Below, piece by piece: positions 14,841 through 23,987 of a stretch of DNA of 64,000 bases; within the stretch, counting starts at the first letter, position 1, and each line of letters begins with the position of its first letter. The notes beneath the pieces are model-generated. The model made no database searches and was not told the origin of the DNA. It saw only the letters and a list, made by a program, of their open reading frames with translations. Position numbers and translations under genes: made by a program. The stretch spans positions 1 through 64,000 of the forward strand of contig JALVUD010000039.1 in NCBI GenBank assembly GCA_027035765.1, written 5' to 3'. This DNA comes from Campylobacteraceae bacterium. GTDB lineage: Bacteria; Campylobacterota; Campylobacteria; Campylobacterales; Sulfurovaceae.

Positions 14841-17126
14841 ATGAGCGAAGTGAAGAAGATGTCCGAGACGGTCACCCTGACCATCGACGGCAAAACGGTG
14901 ACGACACGCCAGGGAAATACCATCCTGCAGGCGGCGCGGGAGAATGGGATTTACATTCCTACCATGTGCTACCTGAGCAAGGTCGAGCCTATCGGCTCCT
15001 GCCGGATGTGCGTCGTGGAGGTCGAAGGGGTCGAGGGGATGATCCTCTCCTGCCAGGAGAAGGCGGTGGAGGGCGCCGTGATCCGGACTTCAGGAGAAGA
15101 TCTCTTCCGGGAACGCCAGAATATCATGAAGCTCTACGATGTCAACCACCCTCTGGAGTGCGGCGTCTGTGACAAGAGCGGCGAGTGTGATCTGCAGAAC
15201 AAGACTCTGGAGTTTGCCGTGGATCAGCAGACCTTCGCCGCCAAAGATCAGCACCGTCCGGTAAAGAACTGGGGCTTCATCAGCTACGATCCGGCGCTCT
15301 GCATCATGTGCGAGAAATGCGTGCGTACCTGTACGGAGATCATCGGAGACGACGCGCTGGCCATCGAGACCGGGGGCTACAAATCGACCATTGTCAATAC
15401 CCGGGATCTGAGCGATTGCGCCCAGTGTGGGGAGTGTATGGCAGTCTGCCCGGTCGGGGCCCTGGTAAGCACCGACTTCAAATACACCTCCAATGCCTGG
15501 GAGCTGGAGAAGATCCCCGCCAGCTGTACCCACTGTTCGGCGGGATGCCAGCTCTACTATGAGGTCAAACATACGAGTATCGACAACACCGAACCGAAGA
15601 TCTACCGGGTGACCAATGAGTTCGAGTTCAGTACCCTCTGCGGCGCCGGCCGTTTCGGTTATGACTTCGAGAACCGGGAAGCGAAAAGAGATCCTGAGAA
15701 ACTTGAGGCGGCCGTCGAAGCTTTCCGCAAGGCCGAAACGATCCGTTTCGCCTCGACAATCAGCAATGAAGAGGCCCTGCTGCTGCGCCGTATCGCTGAG
15801 AAGACAGGCGCGAAGCTGGTCTGCGATGAGGCCAGAGGATTCCAGCGTTTCATGCGTGCCTACCGGGAGGCTTCGGGCCGGAATCTTCCGACGGCTGACC
15901 TGGAGTGGATCCGGCGGAGCCGGGTGATCGTCACACTGGGGACCCGGCTCTACGACGATGCGCCGATGGTCAAGTTCGCCGTGGCTACCGCCAGCCGGCG
16001 GGAGAAGGCCCAGGTGGTCTACTGCCATCCCATAGAGGATTCCCGACTGCAGAACCAGGTGACCCAGTTCGTCAAATACGAGGCGGGGAGTGAAGAGGGA
16101 GTTGCGGCGCTGTTGGCGGCAACCCTGATCGACAAAGCGAAGGCCCCCCTAGAACTGGACACCCTTCTCAATGGGTTGGATATCGGCTACCTGAGTGCCG
16201 AGAGCAATGTCTCCGAAGAGGAGCTGGACCGTCTGAAACTGACGCTTTGGAAACGGCAACGCTTCACCCTGATCGTGGGGGAGGATCTCTACAATCATCC
16301 CCACGCGGAGAATATCGCCAGATTCCTGGCGGCTATCGAGAACTACAGTGATTTCAAGCTCTTCATTATTCCACCCGCCTCCAACACCCTGGGAGTGTCT
16401 CTGATCTGCGATTTGGCCGATGAGGCAAAAGGCTATACCGTGGGGGTCAACACTCCCGGAGAATTCGTCCTGAGTGCCCTGGGAGACGGGGATCTGGATC
16501 TGCCGGCGATGAACCAGCAGGAGGGAACCCTGGTCAACTACGAAGGTCGGGTGGTCCCGACCCATCCCGCTCTTCCCTACGGGGGCTGGGAACTGGCGGA
16601 TATCGCCCGCGAACTGGGGCTGGAGCTGGAGCACGTGATCGATCTGACGCCCCAGCTGCCGAAGGAAGAGGGCTTCCGTGCCGTGGCCTTCGACGATCTC
16701 CCCGACTACTTCGATGCTGTGGGTGGTGAGCACCGCGGCTATCTGCTGGAGCGGCAGGAACGGGGCGAAGCCCTGAGACTCCCCGAGGAGCCCGAAGAGC
16801 TGGAGAGCTACGACGGAACGGTGCTCTATCGCTGTAACCCGGGGAAACAGTTCTCCCCCTTCACCGCCAAAACCCATCAGCTTAAAGAGGAGGCGTTCCT
16901 TCTCGGTTCGGCCCAGTTCGCTATGGCTGCCCGACTGGAAGATGGTGACCGGATTCGCTTCGTTCAGGATGGTATCGAGTATGAGCGGGTGTTTCGGATC
17001 GACACGGCGATGAAGGGAACTGTGGCGGTCAACCCCACATTCGACAGGGGGCTAAGGAGCTTTGCGATATCCTCTTACAGATTCAGCCCCGTAAAAATAG
17101 AGAAGGCAGGGAAGGCCGATGAGTAA
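14841..17126 (+). CDS. nuoG: NADH-quinone oxidoreductase subunit G, first paralogue
   Basis: A 761-residue NuoG. The N-terminal [2Fe-2S] domain has Cys in CYLSKVEP, SCRMC and LSCQE; the N3-type HPLECGVCDKSGEC gives His-Cys3 ligation; two ferredoxin-like clusters come from CIMCEKCVRTC and CAQCGECMAVCP; CTHCSAGC with LCGAGR gives the N7-type cluster at the front of the molybdopterin-like domain. The rest is a degenerate molybdopterin oxidoreductase fold. It starts two bases after the previous stop and overlaps the second nuoG by 8 nt. The second gene is clearly homologous throughout. Confidence 0.93.
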   Translation: MSEVKKMSETVTLTIDGKTVTTRQGNTILQAARENGIYIPTMCYLSKVEPIGSCRMCVVEVEGVEGMILSCQEKAVEGAVIRTSGEDLFRERQNIMKLYDVNHPLECGVCDKSGECDLQNKTLEFAVDQQTFAAKDQHRPVKNWGFISYDPALCIMCEKCVRTCTEIIGDDALAIETGGYKSTIVNTRDLSDCAQCGECMAVCPVGALVSTDFKYTSNAWELEKIPASCTHCSAGCQLYYEVKHTSIDNTEPKIYRVTNEFEFSTLCGAGRFGYDFENREAKRDPEKLEAAVEAFRKAETIRFASTISNEEALLLRRIAEKTGAKLVCDEARGFQRFMRAYREASGRNLPTADLEWIRRSRVIVTLGTRLYDDAPMVKFAVATASRREKAQVVYCHPIEDSRLQNQVTQFVKYEAGSEEGVAALLAATLIDKAKAPLELDTLLNGLDIGYLSAESNVSEEELDRLKLTLWKRQRFTLIVGEDLYNHPHAENIARFLAAIENYSDFKLFIIPPASNTLGVSLICDLADEAKGYTVGVNTPGEFVLSALGDGDLDLPAMNQQEGTLVNYEGRVVPTHPALPYGGWELADIARELGLELEHVIDLTPQLPKEEGFRAVAFDDLPDYFDAVGGEHRGYLLERQERGEALRLPEEPEELESYDGTVLYRCNPGKQFSPFTAKTHQLKEEAFLLGSAQFAMAARLEDGDRIRFVQDGIEYERVFRIDTAMKGTVAVNPTFDRGLRSFAISSYRFSPVKIEKAGKADE

Positions 17127-19584
17127 AAACGAAATCACCATTACGATCGACGGTGTGGAGTGCCGGACCACGGAGGGAGAGTATATCCTCAACGCGGCCC
17201 GGGCCAATGGGATCTTTATCCCCGCCATCTGTTACCTGACCCGCTGTTCGCCCACCCTGGCCTGCCGGATTTGCCTGGTCGAGGCCGACGGCAAACGGGT
17301 CTACTCCTGCAACGCCAAAGCCAAAGAGGGGATGGAGATCGTCACCCAGACCGAAGAGATCCTCGAAGAGCGACGGGCGATCATGGAGGTCTACGACGTC
17401 AATCACCCTCTCCAGTGCGGCGTCTGCGATCAGCACGGCGAGTGCGAACTGCAGAACTACACCCTAGAGTTGGGAGTCGACTCCCAGCACTATGCTATCG
17501 CCGATACGCTGCGGGAGACCAAAAACTGGTCGACGGTATTGCACTACGATGCTGGGCTCTGTATCGTCTGTGAGCGCTGCGTCACCGTCTGCAAGGATAT
17601 GATCGGTGACAGTGCTCTCAAGACCGGCCCCAGAGGCGGCGGCCCCCTGGACAAGGGCTACAAGGAGACGATGCCCAAAGATGCCTACGCTATGTGGAAC
17701 AAGCTCCAGAAGTCGATCATCGTTCCCAGCAACGGCACCGAGCATACCAACTGCTCCGACTGCGGTGAGTGTACAGCGGTCTGTCCCGTAGGGGCATTGA
17801 CCGAGCGGGACTTCGTCTACAAGGCCAACCCTTGGGAGCTCAAAGAGATCCCCGCTACCTGTGCCCACTGTTCCAGCGGATGCCACCTCTATTACGAGAC
17901 CCGTTTCAGCTCCATAGACAACCCCGAGGAGATGATCTTCCGTGTCAAGAACGAGTGGAACTTCCAGTCCCTCTGTGGCGCGGGACGTTTCGGGTATGAC
18001 TATGAGAACAGAAATGTATCGAAGGATGAAGTTGCCTTTGCACAGGCGGTGGCAGCACTGCAAAAGGCCGAAACGATCCGTTTCTCCTCGATGATCAGCA
18101 ACGAAGAGGCGCTGATGCTCCAGCGCCTCAAAGAGGAAAAAGGCATCCGGCTGGTCAACCCGGAGGTCCGACCTTTCCAGCGTTTTCTCACCGCCTATGC
18201 CAAAAGCAGCGGCCGCAGCCTCTACGGCAGTGATTACCGGGAGATCATGGAAGAGAGCGATTTCGTCGTCAGTATCGGTGCGGCGCTGCGCAACGACAAT
18301 CCCAATGCCCGCTACGCCTTCAACAATGTCCAGAAAATGAACAAAGGTGCCGGGCTCTACTTCCATCCGGTAGGCGATACCCTGGTCCCCACCTTCGGCA
18401 AGAGCGTCGAGTGCATCACCCACAAACCCGGACAGGAGGAGACGGCGCTCTATCTGGTCCTGGATCTCTTCGCCGACAAAGAGGCTTTGCCCGACTACCT
18501 ACGAGAGTATCTGGAAGGGTTCCACGAAACCCGCAAAAAAACGGTCAAAGAAAAGGTGATGAAAGAGGTCACCGAGATCGTCAAGGATGAGGAGACCGGT
18601 GAAGAGAAAGAGGTCAAGAAGAAGGTTCCCGAGATGGTGGAGAAGGAGGTGGAGTACGATCACAACCTCCTGGTCGAAGCCCTGGGGGCCGATCCCGTCG
18701 CCTTCGCCGAGAGTTTCGAAAAGATGATGAAGAAAAAAGAGTCCTTCGCCCTGATTCTCGGGGAGGATCTCTACGGACACCCCCACTGGGAAAACCTGGC
18801 GAAACTGGCGGCGCTGGCAGAGAAACACTGCGGAATGAAGCTGGCGATGATCCCGCCCAAGTCCAATGCCCTGGGCGTCGCCCTGATCTGCGACCTTGAC
18901 GAGGAGGCGGAAGGATACACCGTCGGTTATAACCAGCCCGGTGATTTCCGCCTGAGTGCCCTGGGCGACGGGGACCTGGATATGCCGGCGATGAACCAGC
19001 AGGAGGGGACGATGACCACGATGAACAAACGGGTGGTCCCCACCAACGCGGCGCTGGAGTACGGCGGCTATACCCTCAACGATCTGATGAACGCACTGGG
19101 CCTGGGCAAGCGTCTGACCGTAGACTGGACGATGGAGCTGCCGGTGGATCGGGGCTTCCAGGCAGAAGCCTTCGACGACCTGAAGGATGGCTTCCTCAAC
19201 GACGGAACGGAGATCCGGGGCTATGCGCTGACTCCGATCCGGGGACGGGCCTCCACCGCCAAGGCCAAACCGGCCTCCGACGAAGCGGTTTTGGAGGGAA
19301 CGATCGCCTATCGGTGCAACCCCCAGCGCCAATTCAACGATTTCACCGACAAAGCCCATCAGATCTTCGAGGCCTTTGCTCTCTACGCTTCCCCCGAAAA
19401 AGCGGAAGAGCTGGGTGAAAAGGTGGAGGTGATCTTCGAGGAGGGCAGCCTGACTCTGGATGTCGTCGCGGATGAACGGATGAACGGGGAGATCGTGGCG
19501 GTTCCCGATTTCAAGGCTTCGGCGGATGTCTACCGCCTCTTCGGCGAGAGCCGCTATGCCAACGTAACTCTGAAAAAGGTGTAA
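17119..19584 (+). CDS. nuoG2: NADH-quinone oxidoreductase subunit G, second paralogue
   Basis: An 821-residue NuoG homologue with the same cluster set: CYLTRCSPTLACRIC, HPLQCGVCDQHGEC, CIVCERCVTVC, CSDCGECTAVCP, CAHCSSGC and LCGAGR. Compared with the first copy it has an insertion of about 25 residues between the two ferredoxin-like motifs (GPRGGGPLDKG onward) and a very charged Lys/Glu/Val segment at residues 471-513 that looks like a coiled coil. Shared blocks such as ISNEEALML, GDGDLDMPAMNQQEGT and YRCNPQRQF show that they arose by duplication. Two NuoG genes are known from several free-living Campylobacterota; how both fit in the complex is not known. Confidence 0.9.
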   Translation: MSKNEITITIDGVECRTTEGEYILNAARANGIFIPAICYLTRCSPTLACRICLVEADGKRVYSCNAKAKEGMEIVTQTEEILEERRAIMEVYDVNHPLQCGVCDQHGECELQNYTLELGVDSQHYAIADTLRETKNWSTVLHYDAGLCIVCERCVTVCKDMIGDSALKTGPRGGGPLDKGYKETMPKDAYAMWNKLQKSIIVPSNGTEHTNCSDCGECTAVCPVGALTERDFVYKANPWELKEIPATCAHCSSGCHLYYETRFSSIDNPEEMIFRVKNEWNFQSLCGAGRFGYDYENRNVSKDEVAFAQAVAALQKAETIRFSSMISNEEALMLQRLKEEKGIRLVNPEVRPFQRFLTAYAKSSGRSLYGSDYREIMEESDFVVSIGAALRNDNPNARYAFNNVQKMNKGAGLYFHPVGDTLVPTFGKSVECITHKPGQEETALYLVLDLFADKEALPDYLREYLEGFHETRKKTVKEKVMKEVTEIVKDEETGEEKEVKKKVPEMVEKEVEYDHNLLVEALGADPVAFAESFEKMMKKKESFALILGEDLYGHPHWENLAKLAALAEKHCGMKLAMIPPKSNALGVALICDLDEEAEGYTVGYNQPGDFRLSALGDGDLDMPAMNQQEGTMTTMNKRVVPTNAALEYGGYTLNDLMNALGLGKRLTVDWTMELPVDRGFQAEAFDDLKDGFLNDGTEIRGYALTPIRGRASTAKAKPASDEAVLEGTIAYRCNPQRQFNDFTDKAHQIFEAFALYASPEKAEELGEKVEVIFEEGSLTLDVVADERMNGEIVAVPDFKASADVYRLFGESRYANVTLKKV

Positions 19585-19587
19585 GTC

Positions 19588-20577
19588 ATGGATGGATATA
19601 TCATCGGAACAATCATCAAGGCCGTCCTGGTCCTGGCGATCATCTCCGCCCTGGCGGGATTCGGAACCTATATCGAGCGGAAAGTCCTCGCCTTTATGCA
19701 GCGCCGGCTTGGGCCCATGCATGTCGGGCCCTACGGCCTGCTGCAGATCCTGGCTGACGGGATCAAACTCTTCACCAAAGAGGACTTCATCCCCAGCGGG
19801 GCCAATCGCCTGATCTTCATGATCGCTCCGGCGATTACGGCGATGACCGCCTTTATCGCCCTGGCGGCGGTGCCGCTGCTGCCGGAGTTCACTCTCTTCG
19901 GCGTGACGGTTCGACCCATCATTGCCGATATCAATGTGGGGATTCTCTTTGTGCTGGGAATGATGGCGGCCGGCCTTTACGGACCGCTGCTGGCGGGACT
20001 GGCCCAGAACAACAAATGGGGACTGCTGGGGGCGGCCCGGACGGCGGTCCAGTTTCTGAGCTACGAAGTGGTCACGGGGCTTTCCATCCTGGCTCCCATC
20101 ATGATCGTCGGCTCCCTCTCGCTTATTGATTTTAACAACTATCAGGCGGGCGGAATCGGTGAATGGCTGATCTGGAAGCAGCCGTTGGCCTTCGTTCTGT
20201 TCCTGATCGCCGGATTTGCCGAGACCAACCGGACCCCCTTCGATCTGTTGGAGCATGAAGCGGAGGTGGTCTCCGGATACGCCACCGAGTACAGCGGAAT
20301 GCGCTGGGGAATGTTCTTCATCGGGGAGTATGCCAACATGATCACCATCGGCTTCCTGGCCTCGCTGATTTTCCTGGGCGGCTTCAACCCCTGGGGCTTC
20401 ATCCCGGGCGGTCTGGCGATCATCCTGAAGGTGAGCTTTTTCTTCTTCCTGATGCTCTGGGTTCGGGCCTCCTGGCCGCATATCCGACCTGATCAGCTGA
20501 TGTGGCTCTGCTGGAAAGTGCTGATGCCCCTGGCGGTAATCAATGTGACCCTCACCGGTCTTGTCATGATGTTTTAA
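19588..20577 (+). CDS. nuoH: NADH-quinone oxidoreductase subunit H
   Basis: A 329-residue membrane subunit of about eight helices that connects the quinone cavity to the proton channels. Typical segments are IERKVLAFMQRRLGPMHVGP near residue 28, LQILADGIKLFTKED, FAETNRTPFDLLEHEAEVVSGY with acidic residues of the E-channel, and RASWPHIRPDQLMWLCWK. Length is normal. The ATG follows the nuoG2 stop by 3 bases. Confidence 0.97.
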   Translation: MDGYIIGTIIKAVLVLAIISALAGFGTYIERKVLAFMQRRLGPMHVGPYGLLQILADGIKLFTKEDFIPSGANRLIFMIAPAITAMTAFIALAAVPLLPEFTLFGVTVRPIIADINVGILFVLGMMAAGLYGPLLAGLAQNNKWGLLGAARTAVQFLSYEVVTGLSILAPIMIVGSLSLIDFNNYQAGGIGEWLIWKQPLAFVLFLIAGFAETNRTPFDLLEHEAEVVSGYATEYSGMRWGMFFIGEYANMITIGFLASLIFLGGFNPWGFIPGGLAIILKVSFFFFLMLWVRASWPHIRPDQLMWLCWKVLMPLAVINVTLTGLVMMF

Positions 20578-20586
20578 GGAGTGGCT

Positions 20587-21210
20587 ATGAGTCTGGAACA
20601 ATTCAAAAACAGGAACGTCGGCACCCAGGAGTATCGGATGCTGGACCTGGAGCCGACTCCCGAGACCGGGTGGGGACGTTTCAAGCGTGTGGTGCGTCGC
20701 AGTGTCAAGCTGGAACTCTTCACCGGATTGAAGGTGACCTTTCGGGAGATGATCAAAGCGCTTTTCATGGGAGAGATGCATACGACGAAATATCCCTTCG
20801 AAAAACTTCCCATCGCGCCGCGCTACCGGGCCATCCACGAGATGAAACGCCTGCTGGAGAGCGGCCACTACCGCTGTATCGGCTGCGGACTCTGCGAAAA
20901 GATCTGTATCTCCGACTGTATCCGGATGGATACCCGTTACGACGAGAATCAGCGCAAAGAGGTGAGCGAATACACCATCAATTTCGGGCGCTGTATCTTC
21001 TGCGGCTACTGCGCGGAGGTCTGCCCCGAGCTGGCTATCGTCCACGGCGGACGTTACGAAAATGCCAGCGAACAGCGGGCCAGTTACGCTCTCTTCGAGG
21101 ATATGCTCACCCCGCTGGATCAACTGGCCCAGCAGAAGGAGTACCCCGGCTTCGGTGCCGTCTCTCCCGATGCGGATGAGAAGATCAAAAAAACACCGTT
21201 GGCCTACTAA
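20587..21210 (+). CDS. nuoI: NADH-quinone oxidoreductase subunit I
   Basis: A 207-residue ferredoxin-like subunit bridging the peripheral arm to NuoB. Two [4Fe-4S] motifs are CIGCGLCEKIC followed by C, and CIFCGYCAEVCP. An N-terminal amphipathic stretch of about 60 residues precedes TTKYPFEKLPIAPRYRAIHEM. I use ATG 20587 because AAGGAG lies 5 nt upstream; a GTG two codons earlier would fall inside that site. Length is a little above E. coli NuoI. Confidence 0.95.
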   Translation: MSLEQFKNRNVGTQEYRMLDLEPTPETGWGRFKRVVRRSVKLELFTGLKVTFREMIKALFMGEMHTTKYPFEKLPIAPRYRAIHEMKRLLESGHYRCIGCGLCEKICISDCIRMDTRYDENQRKEVSEYTINFGRCIFCGYCAEVCPELAIVHGGRYENASEQRASYALFEDMLTPLDQLAQQKEYPGFGAVSPDADEKIKKTPLAY

Positions 21211-21219
21211 GGAGTCATG

Positions 21220-21780
21220 ATGGAAACTTTTGCCTTTTACTTTTTCGCGGTTCTGATTACGGCCCTTTTCCTGGTAACGGTCCTGAGTCAGAACATTCTC
21301 TATGCCATGACTTCCCTGGCGGCGGGGATGGTGCTGATCTCGGGACTCTTCTTCCTTCTGGGGGCCGACTTCCTCGGCGTCGTGCAGCTGATCGTCTATG
21401 TGGGAGCGGTCATGGCACTCTACGCCTTCGCTATGATGTTTTTCGACGCCACCGGCTCCATTAAAGAGCGCCACAGCCATCCCGCTTTGGTCTTTCTGCT
21501 GGGGGGACTTTCGGCAGTCCTGATGGTGGTGATCTTCGCCGCTCCGCAGATCGGACAGCATGTGGAGGCCCTCTATCCTGCCGCCGCCGGGGCCAATAAT
21601 CCCCAGGCGGTGGGCTTGGTGCTCTTCACCAAATACCTGGTGCCCTTCGAAGTGGCGGCGGTAATGCTGCTGGTAGCGATGATCGCCGGCATTATCCTGG
21701 CGGGCAAAAAGATGGAGCGCAGTCTCTCCAAGATCAACGACAGCGAGCTGGAACAAAACGGCGGAAAGGATGAACAATGA
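21220..21780 (+). CDS. nuoJ: NADH-quinone oxidoreductase subunit J
   Basis: A 186-residue membrane subunit with five predicted helices. The conserved helix 3 segment VVQLIVYVGAVMALYAFAMM, which contains the pi-bulge region, is clear. Two ATG codons stand in tandem at 21217 and 21220; GGAG is 2 nt from the first and 5 nt from the second, so I prefer the second. It ends in an ATGA overlap with nuoK. Confidence 0.94.
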   Translation: METFAFYFFAVLITALFLVTVLSQNILYAMTSLAAGMVLISGLFFLLGADFLGVVQLIVYVGAVMALYAFAMMFFDATGSIKERHSHPALVFLLGGLSAVLMVVIFAAPQIGQHVEALYPAAAGANNPQAVGLVLFTKYLVPFEVAAVMLLVAMIAGIILAGKKMERSLSKINDSELEQNGGKDEQ

Positions 21781-22079
21781 TTGGATTGAGCCACTATCTC
21801 ATACTCTCGGCGATACTCTTCAGTATCGGCCTGGTGGGAGTGATCCGGCGTCGCAACCTGCTGATGCTCTTTTTTGCTACGGAGATCATGCTCAATGCCG
21901 CCAACATCGCTTTTGCCGCACTCTCCAGCTATATGCACGATCTGAGCGGACAGATGTTTGCTTTCTTCATCATCGCTGTGGCAGCCAGTGAAGTGGCTGT
22001 CGGGCTGGGATTGCTGATTCTGCTCTACAAGAAATACGGATCGCTTGATCTCGATGACTATACAATGCTGAGGGGGTAA
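21777..22079 (+). CDS. nuoK: NADH-quinone oxidoreductase subunit K
   Basis: A 100-residue subunit with three transmembrane helices. The two buried membrane glutamates used in proton transfer are visible in FFATEIMLNAANIAF and in the helix 3 segment AASEVAVGLGLLI. The length is exactly that of the family. It overlaps nuoJ by 4 nt and ends 3 nt before nuoL. Confidence 0.97.
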   Translation: MIGLSHYLILSAILFSIGLVGVIRRRNLLMLFFATEIMLNAANIAFAALSSYMHDLSGQMFAFFIIAVAASEVAVGLGLLILLYKKYGSLDLDDYTMLRG

Positions 22080-22082
22080 GGG

Positions 22083-23975
22083 ATGGAAACACTGGTATAC
22101 ATTGCGCTCTTTGCACCGTTGGTCGGTTCGCTCTTCGCCGCGCTATTCGGCATGCGGCCCAAGACCCTCTGGACAGGAGTGGTGACCTCCCTGTTGCTGT
22201 TCGTCTCCTTCCTGGCCTCAGCTATGCTTTTGAAACATGTTTATACCGTCGGAGCGGTCCATGCCGAACTGATGGACTGGATTGTGGCCGGGGATATGCG
22301 GGTTCCTTTCGGCTTTACCGTCGATGAGGTTACGGCGGTCATGATGACCGTGGTTACGCTGGTCTCCACTGTCGTTCACATCTACTCCAACGGCTATATG
22401 GAACATGACAAAGGCTTCAATCGTTTCTTCAGCTACCTTTCGGCCTTCGTCTTCTCGATGCTGGTTCTGGTGATGAGCGACAATTTCCTGGGCCTTTTCA
22501 TCGGCTGGGAAGGGGTCGGAGTCTGTTCTTGGCTGCTGATCGGCTTTTGGTATCACAAACCGGATGTCGGCAGGGATGTGAATCCTTCCATCTCCCCCTC
22601 CTGGGCGGCCAACGAGGCCTTTATTATGAACCGGATCGCTGACCTGGGGATGCTGATCGGGATCTTCCTGATCTACTGGAATGTGGGCTCTCTCAACTAT
22701 CAGGAATTTTTCGCGGCCGTTCCTCAGCTCAGCCACGGAATGCTGGTGTTGATCGGTATTATGCTCTTCATCGGGGCCATGGGAAAATCGGCCCAGTTTC
22801 CGTTGCACACCTGGCTGGCGGATGCCATGGAGGGACCGACACCTGTTTCGGCACTGATCCATGCCGCGACGATGGTCACCGCCGGGGTCTATCTGGTGAT
22901 TCGTGCTCATCCCCTCTACAGTGAGATTCCGGAAGTAAGCTACTTTATCGCGGTTCTGGGAACCTTCGTAGCGATTTTCGCCGCCTCCATGGCCCTGGTC
23001 AATCGGGACCTCAAGCGGATCATCGCCTATTCGACGCTTTCTCAGCTGGGGTATATGTTCGCGGCAGCGGGTCTGGGGGCCTACTGGGTGGCGCTCTTCC
23101 ACCTGGCGGCCCACGCCTTCTTCAAAGCGCTGCTCTTCCTGGGAGCCGGTAACGTGATGCATGCGATGAACGACGAGTTGGATATCTTCAAGATGGGAGG
23201 GCTCAAGAAGGTCATGCGCTGGACCTACACCTATATGGGGGTCGCCTCTTTGGCCCTGGCAGGCATCTGGCCCTTTGCAGGCTTCTACTCCAAGGATACG
23301 ATCCTGGAGGCGGCCTTCAACGAGCAGAGCTACGGAATCTGGTTCGTCCTCTGGCTGACAGCGGGACTGACCGCCTTCTACAGCTTCCGTCTGGTCTTCC
23401 TGACTTTCCTGAGCGATGAGCGTTACAAGCAGTATGGATTCCATCCCCATGAGGTTCAGAAATATGTTCTCTGGGCCATGTTCCCTCTGGGGCTGCTGGC
23501 GGTGATCTTCGGCTGGTGGAAAGAGGAGTTCATGGCCTTTGTGACACGGCTTTTGCCGGCTTATGAGATGAGTGAGCATACCGAGCACATGGTATGGATT
23601 CTCATCATCGTCACGATGGCGATCGCCATCGGCGGTATTGTGGTCGCCTACATTATGTACGCGAAGCGACTGCGCCGCAACGAGCGGATCGAGCAGAGCC
23701 TTCCCTATCGGATTCTGAGCAATCAGTACTACATTCCAATCTTTTATGAGAAGGCGTTTGCCAAACCCTATGCGGAGCTTTCCGACATCGCCTGGAAAGA
23801 GATCGATCAGCAGGTGGTCGATGCTACCGTTGACGGTATCGCCCGTGTGATCGAAGAGACCGGAGACGGAACACGGCGCATGCAGACCGGTAATCTGTCC
23901 GATTACCTCAAATGGATGGCGGCGGGAGCCCTGATACTGGCCGTCCTGGCAATCATCGTCGCAATGAATCACTAA
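22083..23975 (+). CDS. nuoL: NADH-quinone oxidoreductase subunit L
   Basis: A 630-residue antiporter-like proton-pumping subunit with about 16 helices and the long lateral helix at the C-terminus. Key features are GWEGVGVCSWLLIGFW with the conserved Glu of helix 5, GKSAQFPLHTWLADAMEGPTPVSALIHAATMVTAGVYL around the channel lysine, and the later AHAFFKALLFLGAGNVMH lysine. Ribosome site GTAAGG precedes ATG. Intact. Confidence 0.97.
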   Translation: METLVYIALFAPLVGSLFAALFGMRPKTLWTGVVTSLLLFVSFLASAMLLKHVYTVGAVHAELMDWIVAGDMRVPFGFTVDEVTAVMMTVVTLVSTVVHIYSNGYMEHDKGFNRFFSYLSAFVFSMLVLVMSDNFLGLFIGWEGVGVCSWLLIGFWYHKPDVGRDVNPSISPSWAANEAFIMNRIADLGMLIGIFLIYWNVGSLNYQEFFAAVPQLSHGMLVLIGIMLFIGAMGKSAQFPLHTWLADAMEGPTPVSALIHAATMVTAGVYLVIRAHPLYSEIPEVSYFIAVLGTFVAIFAASMALVNRDLKRIIAYSTLSQLGYMFAAAGLGAYWVALFHLAAHAFFKALLFLGAGNVMHAMNDELDIFKMGGLKKVMRWTYTYMGVASLALAGIWPFAGFYSKDTILEAAFNEQSYGIWFVLWLTAGLTAFYSFRLVFLTFLSDERYKQYGFHPHEVQKYVLWAMFPLGLLAVIFGWWKEEFMAFVTRLLPAYEMSEHTEHMVWILIIVTMAIAIGGIVVAYIMYAKRLRRNERIEQSLPYRILSNQYYIPIFYEKAFAKPYAELSDIAWKEIDQQVVDATVDGIARVIEETGDGTRRMQTGNLSDYLKWMAAGALILAVLAIIVAMNH

Positions 23976-23987
23976 GGAGAGAAGGGT

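Noticed and set aside
12755-14923. Long minus-strand frame opposite the GltD-like gene
   Set aside because: The plus strand encodes an unmistakable flavoprotein; the antisense frame has no recognisable domain.
18499-21777. Very long open frame (over 1000 codons) on the minus strand opposite nuoG2, nuoH, nuoI and nuoJ
   Set aside because: It is antisense to four certain genes, has His/Gln/Asp-rich low-similarity sequence typical of shadow frames in codon-biased DNA, and no ribosome site.
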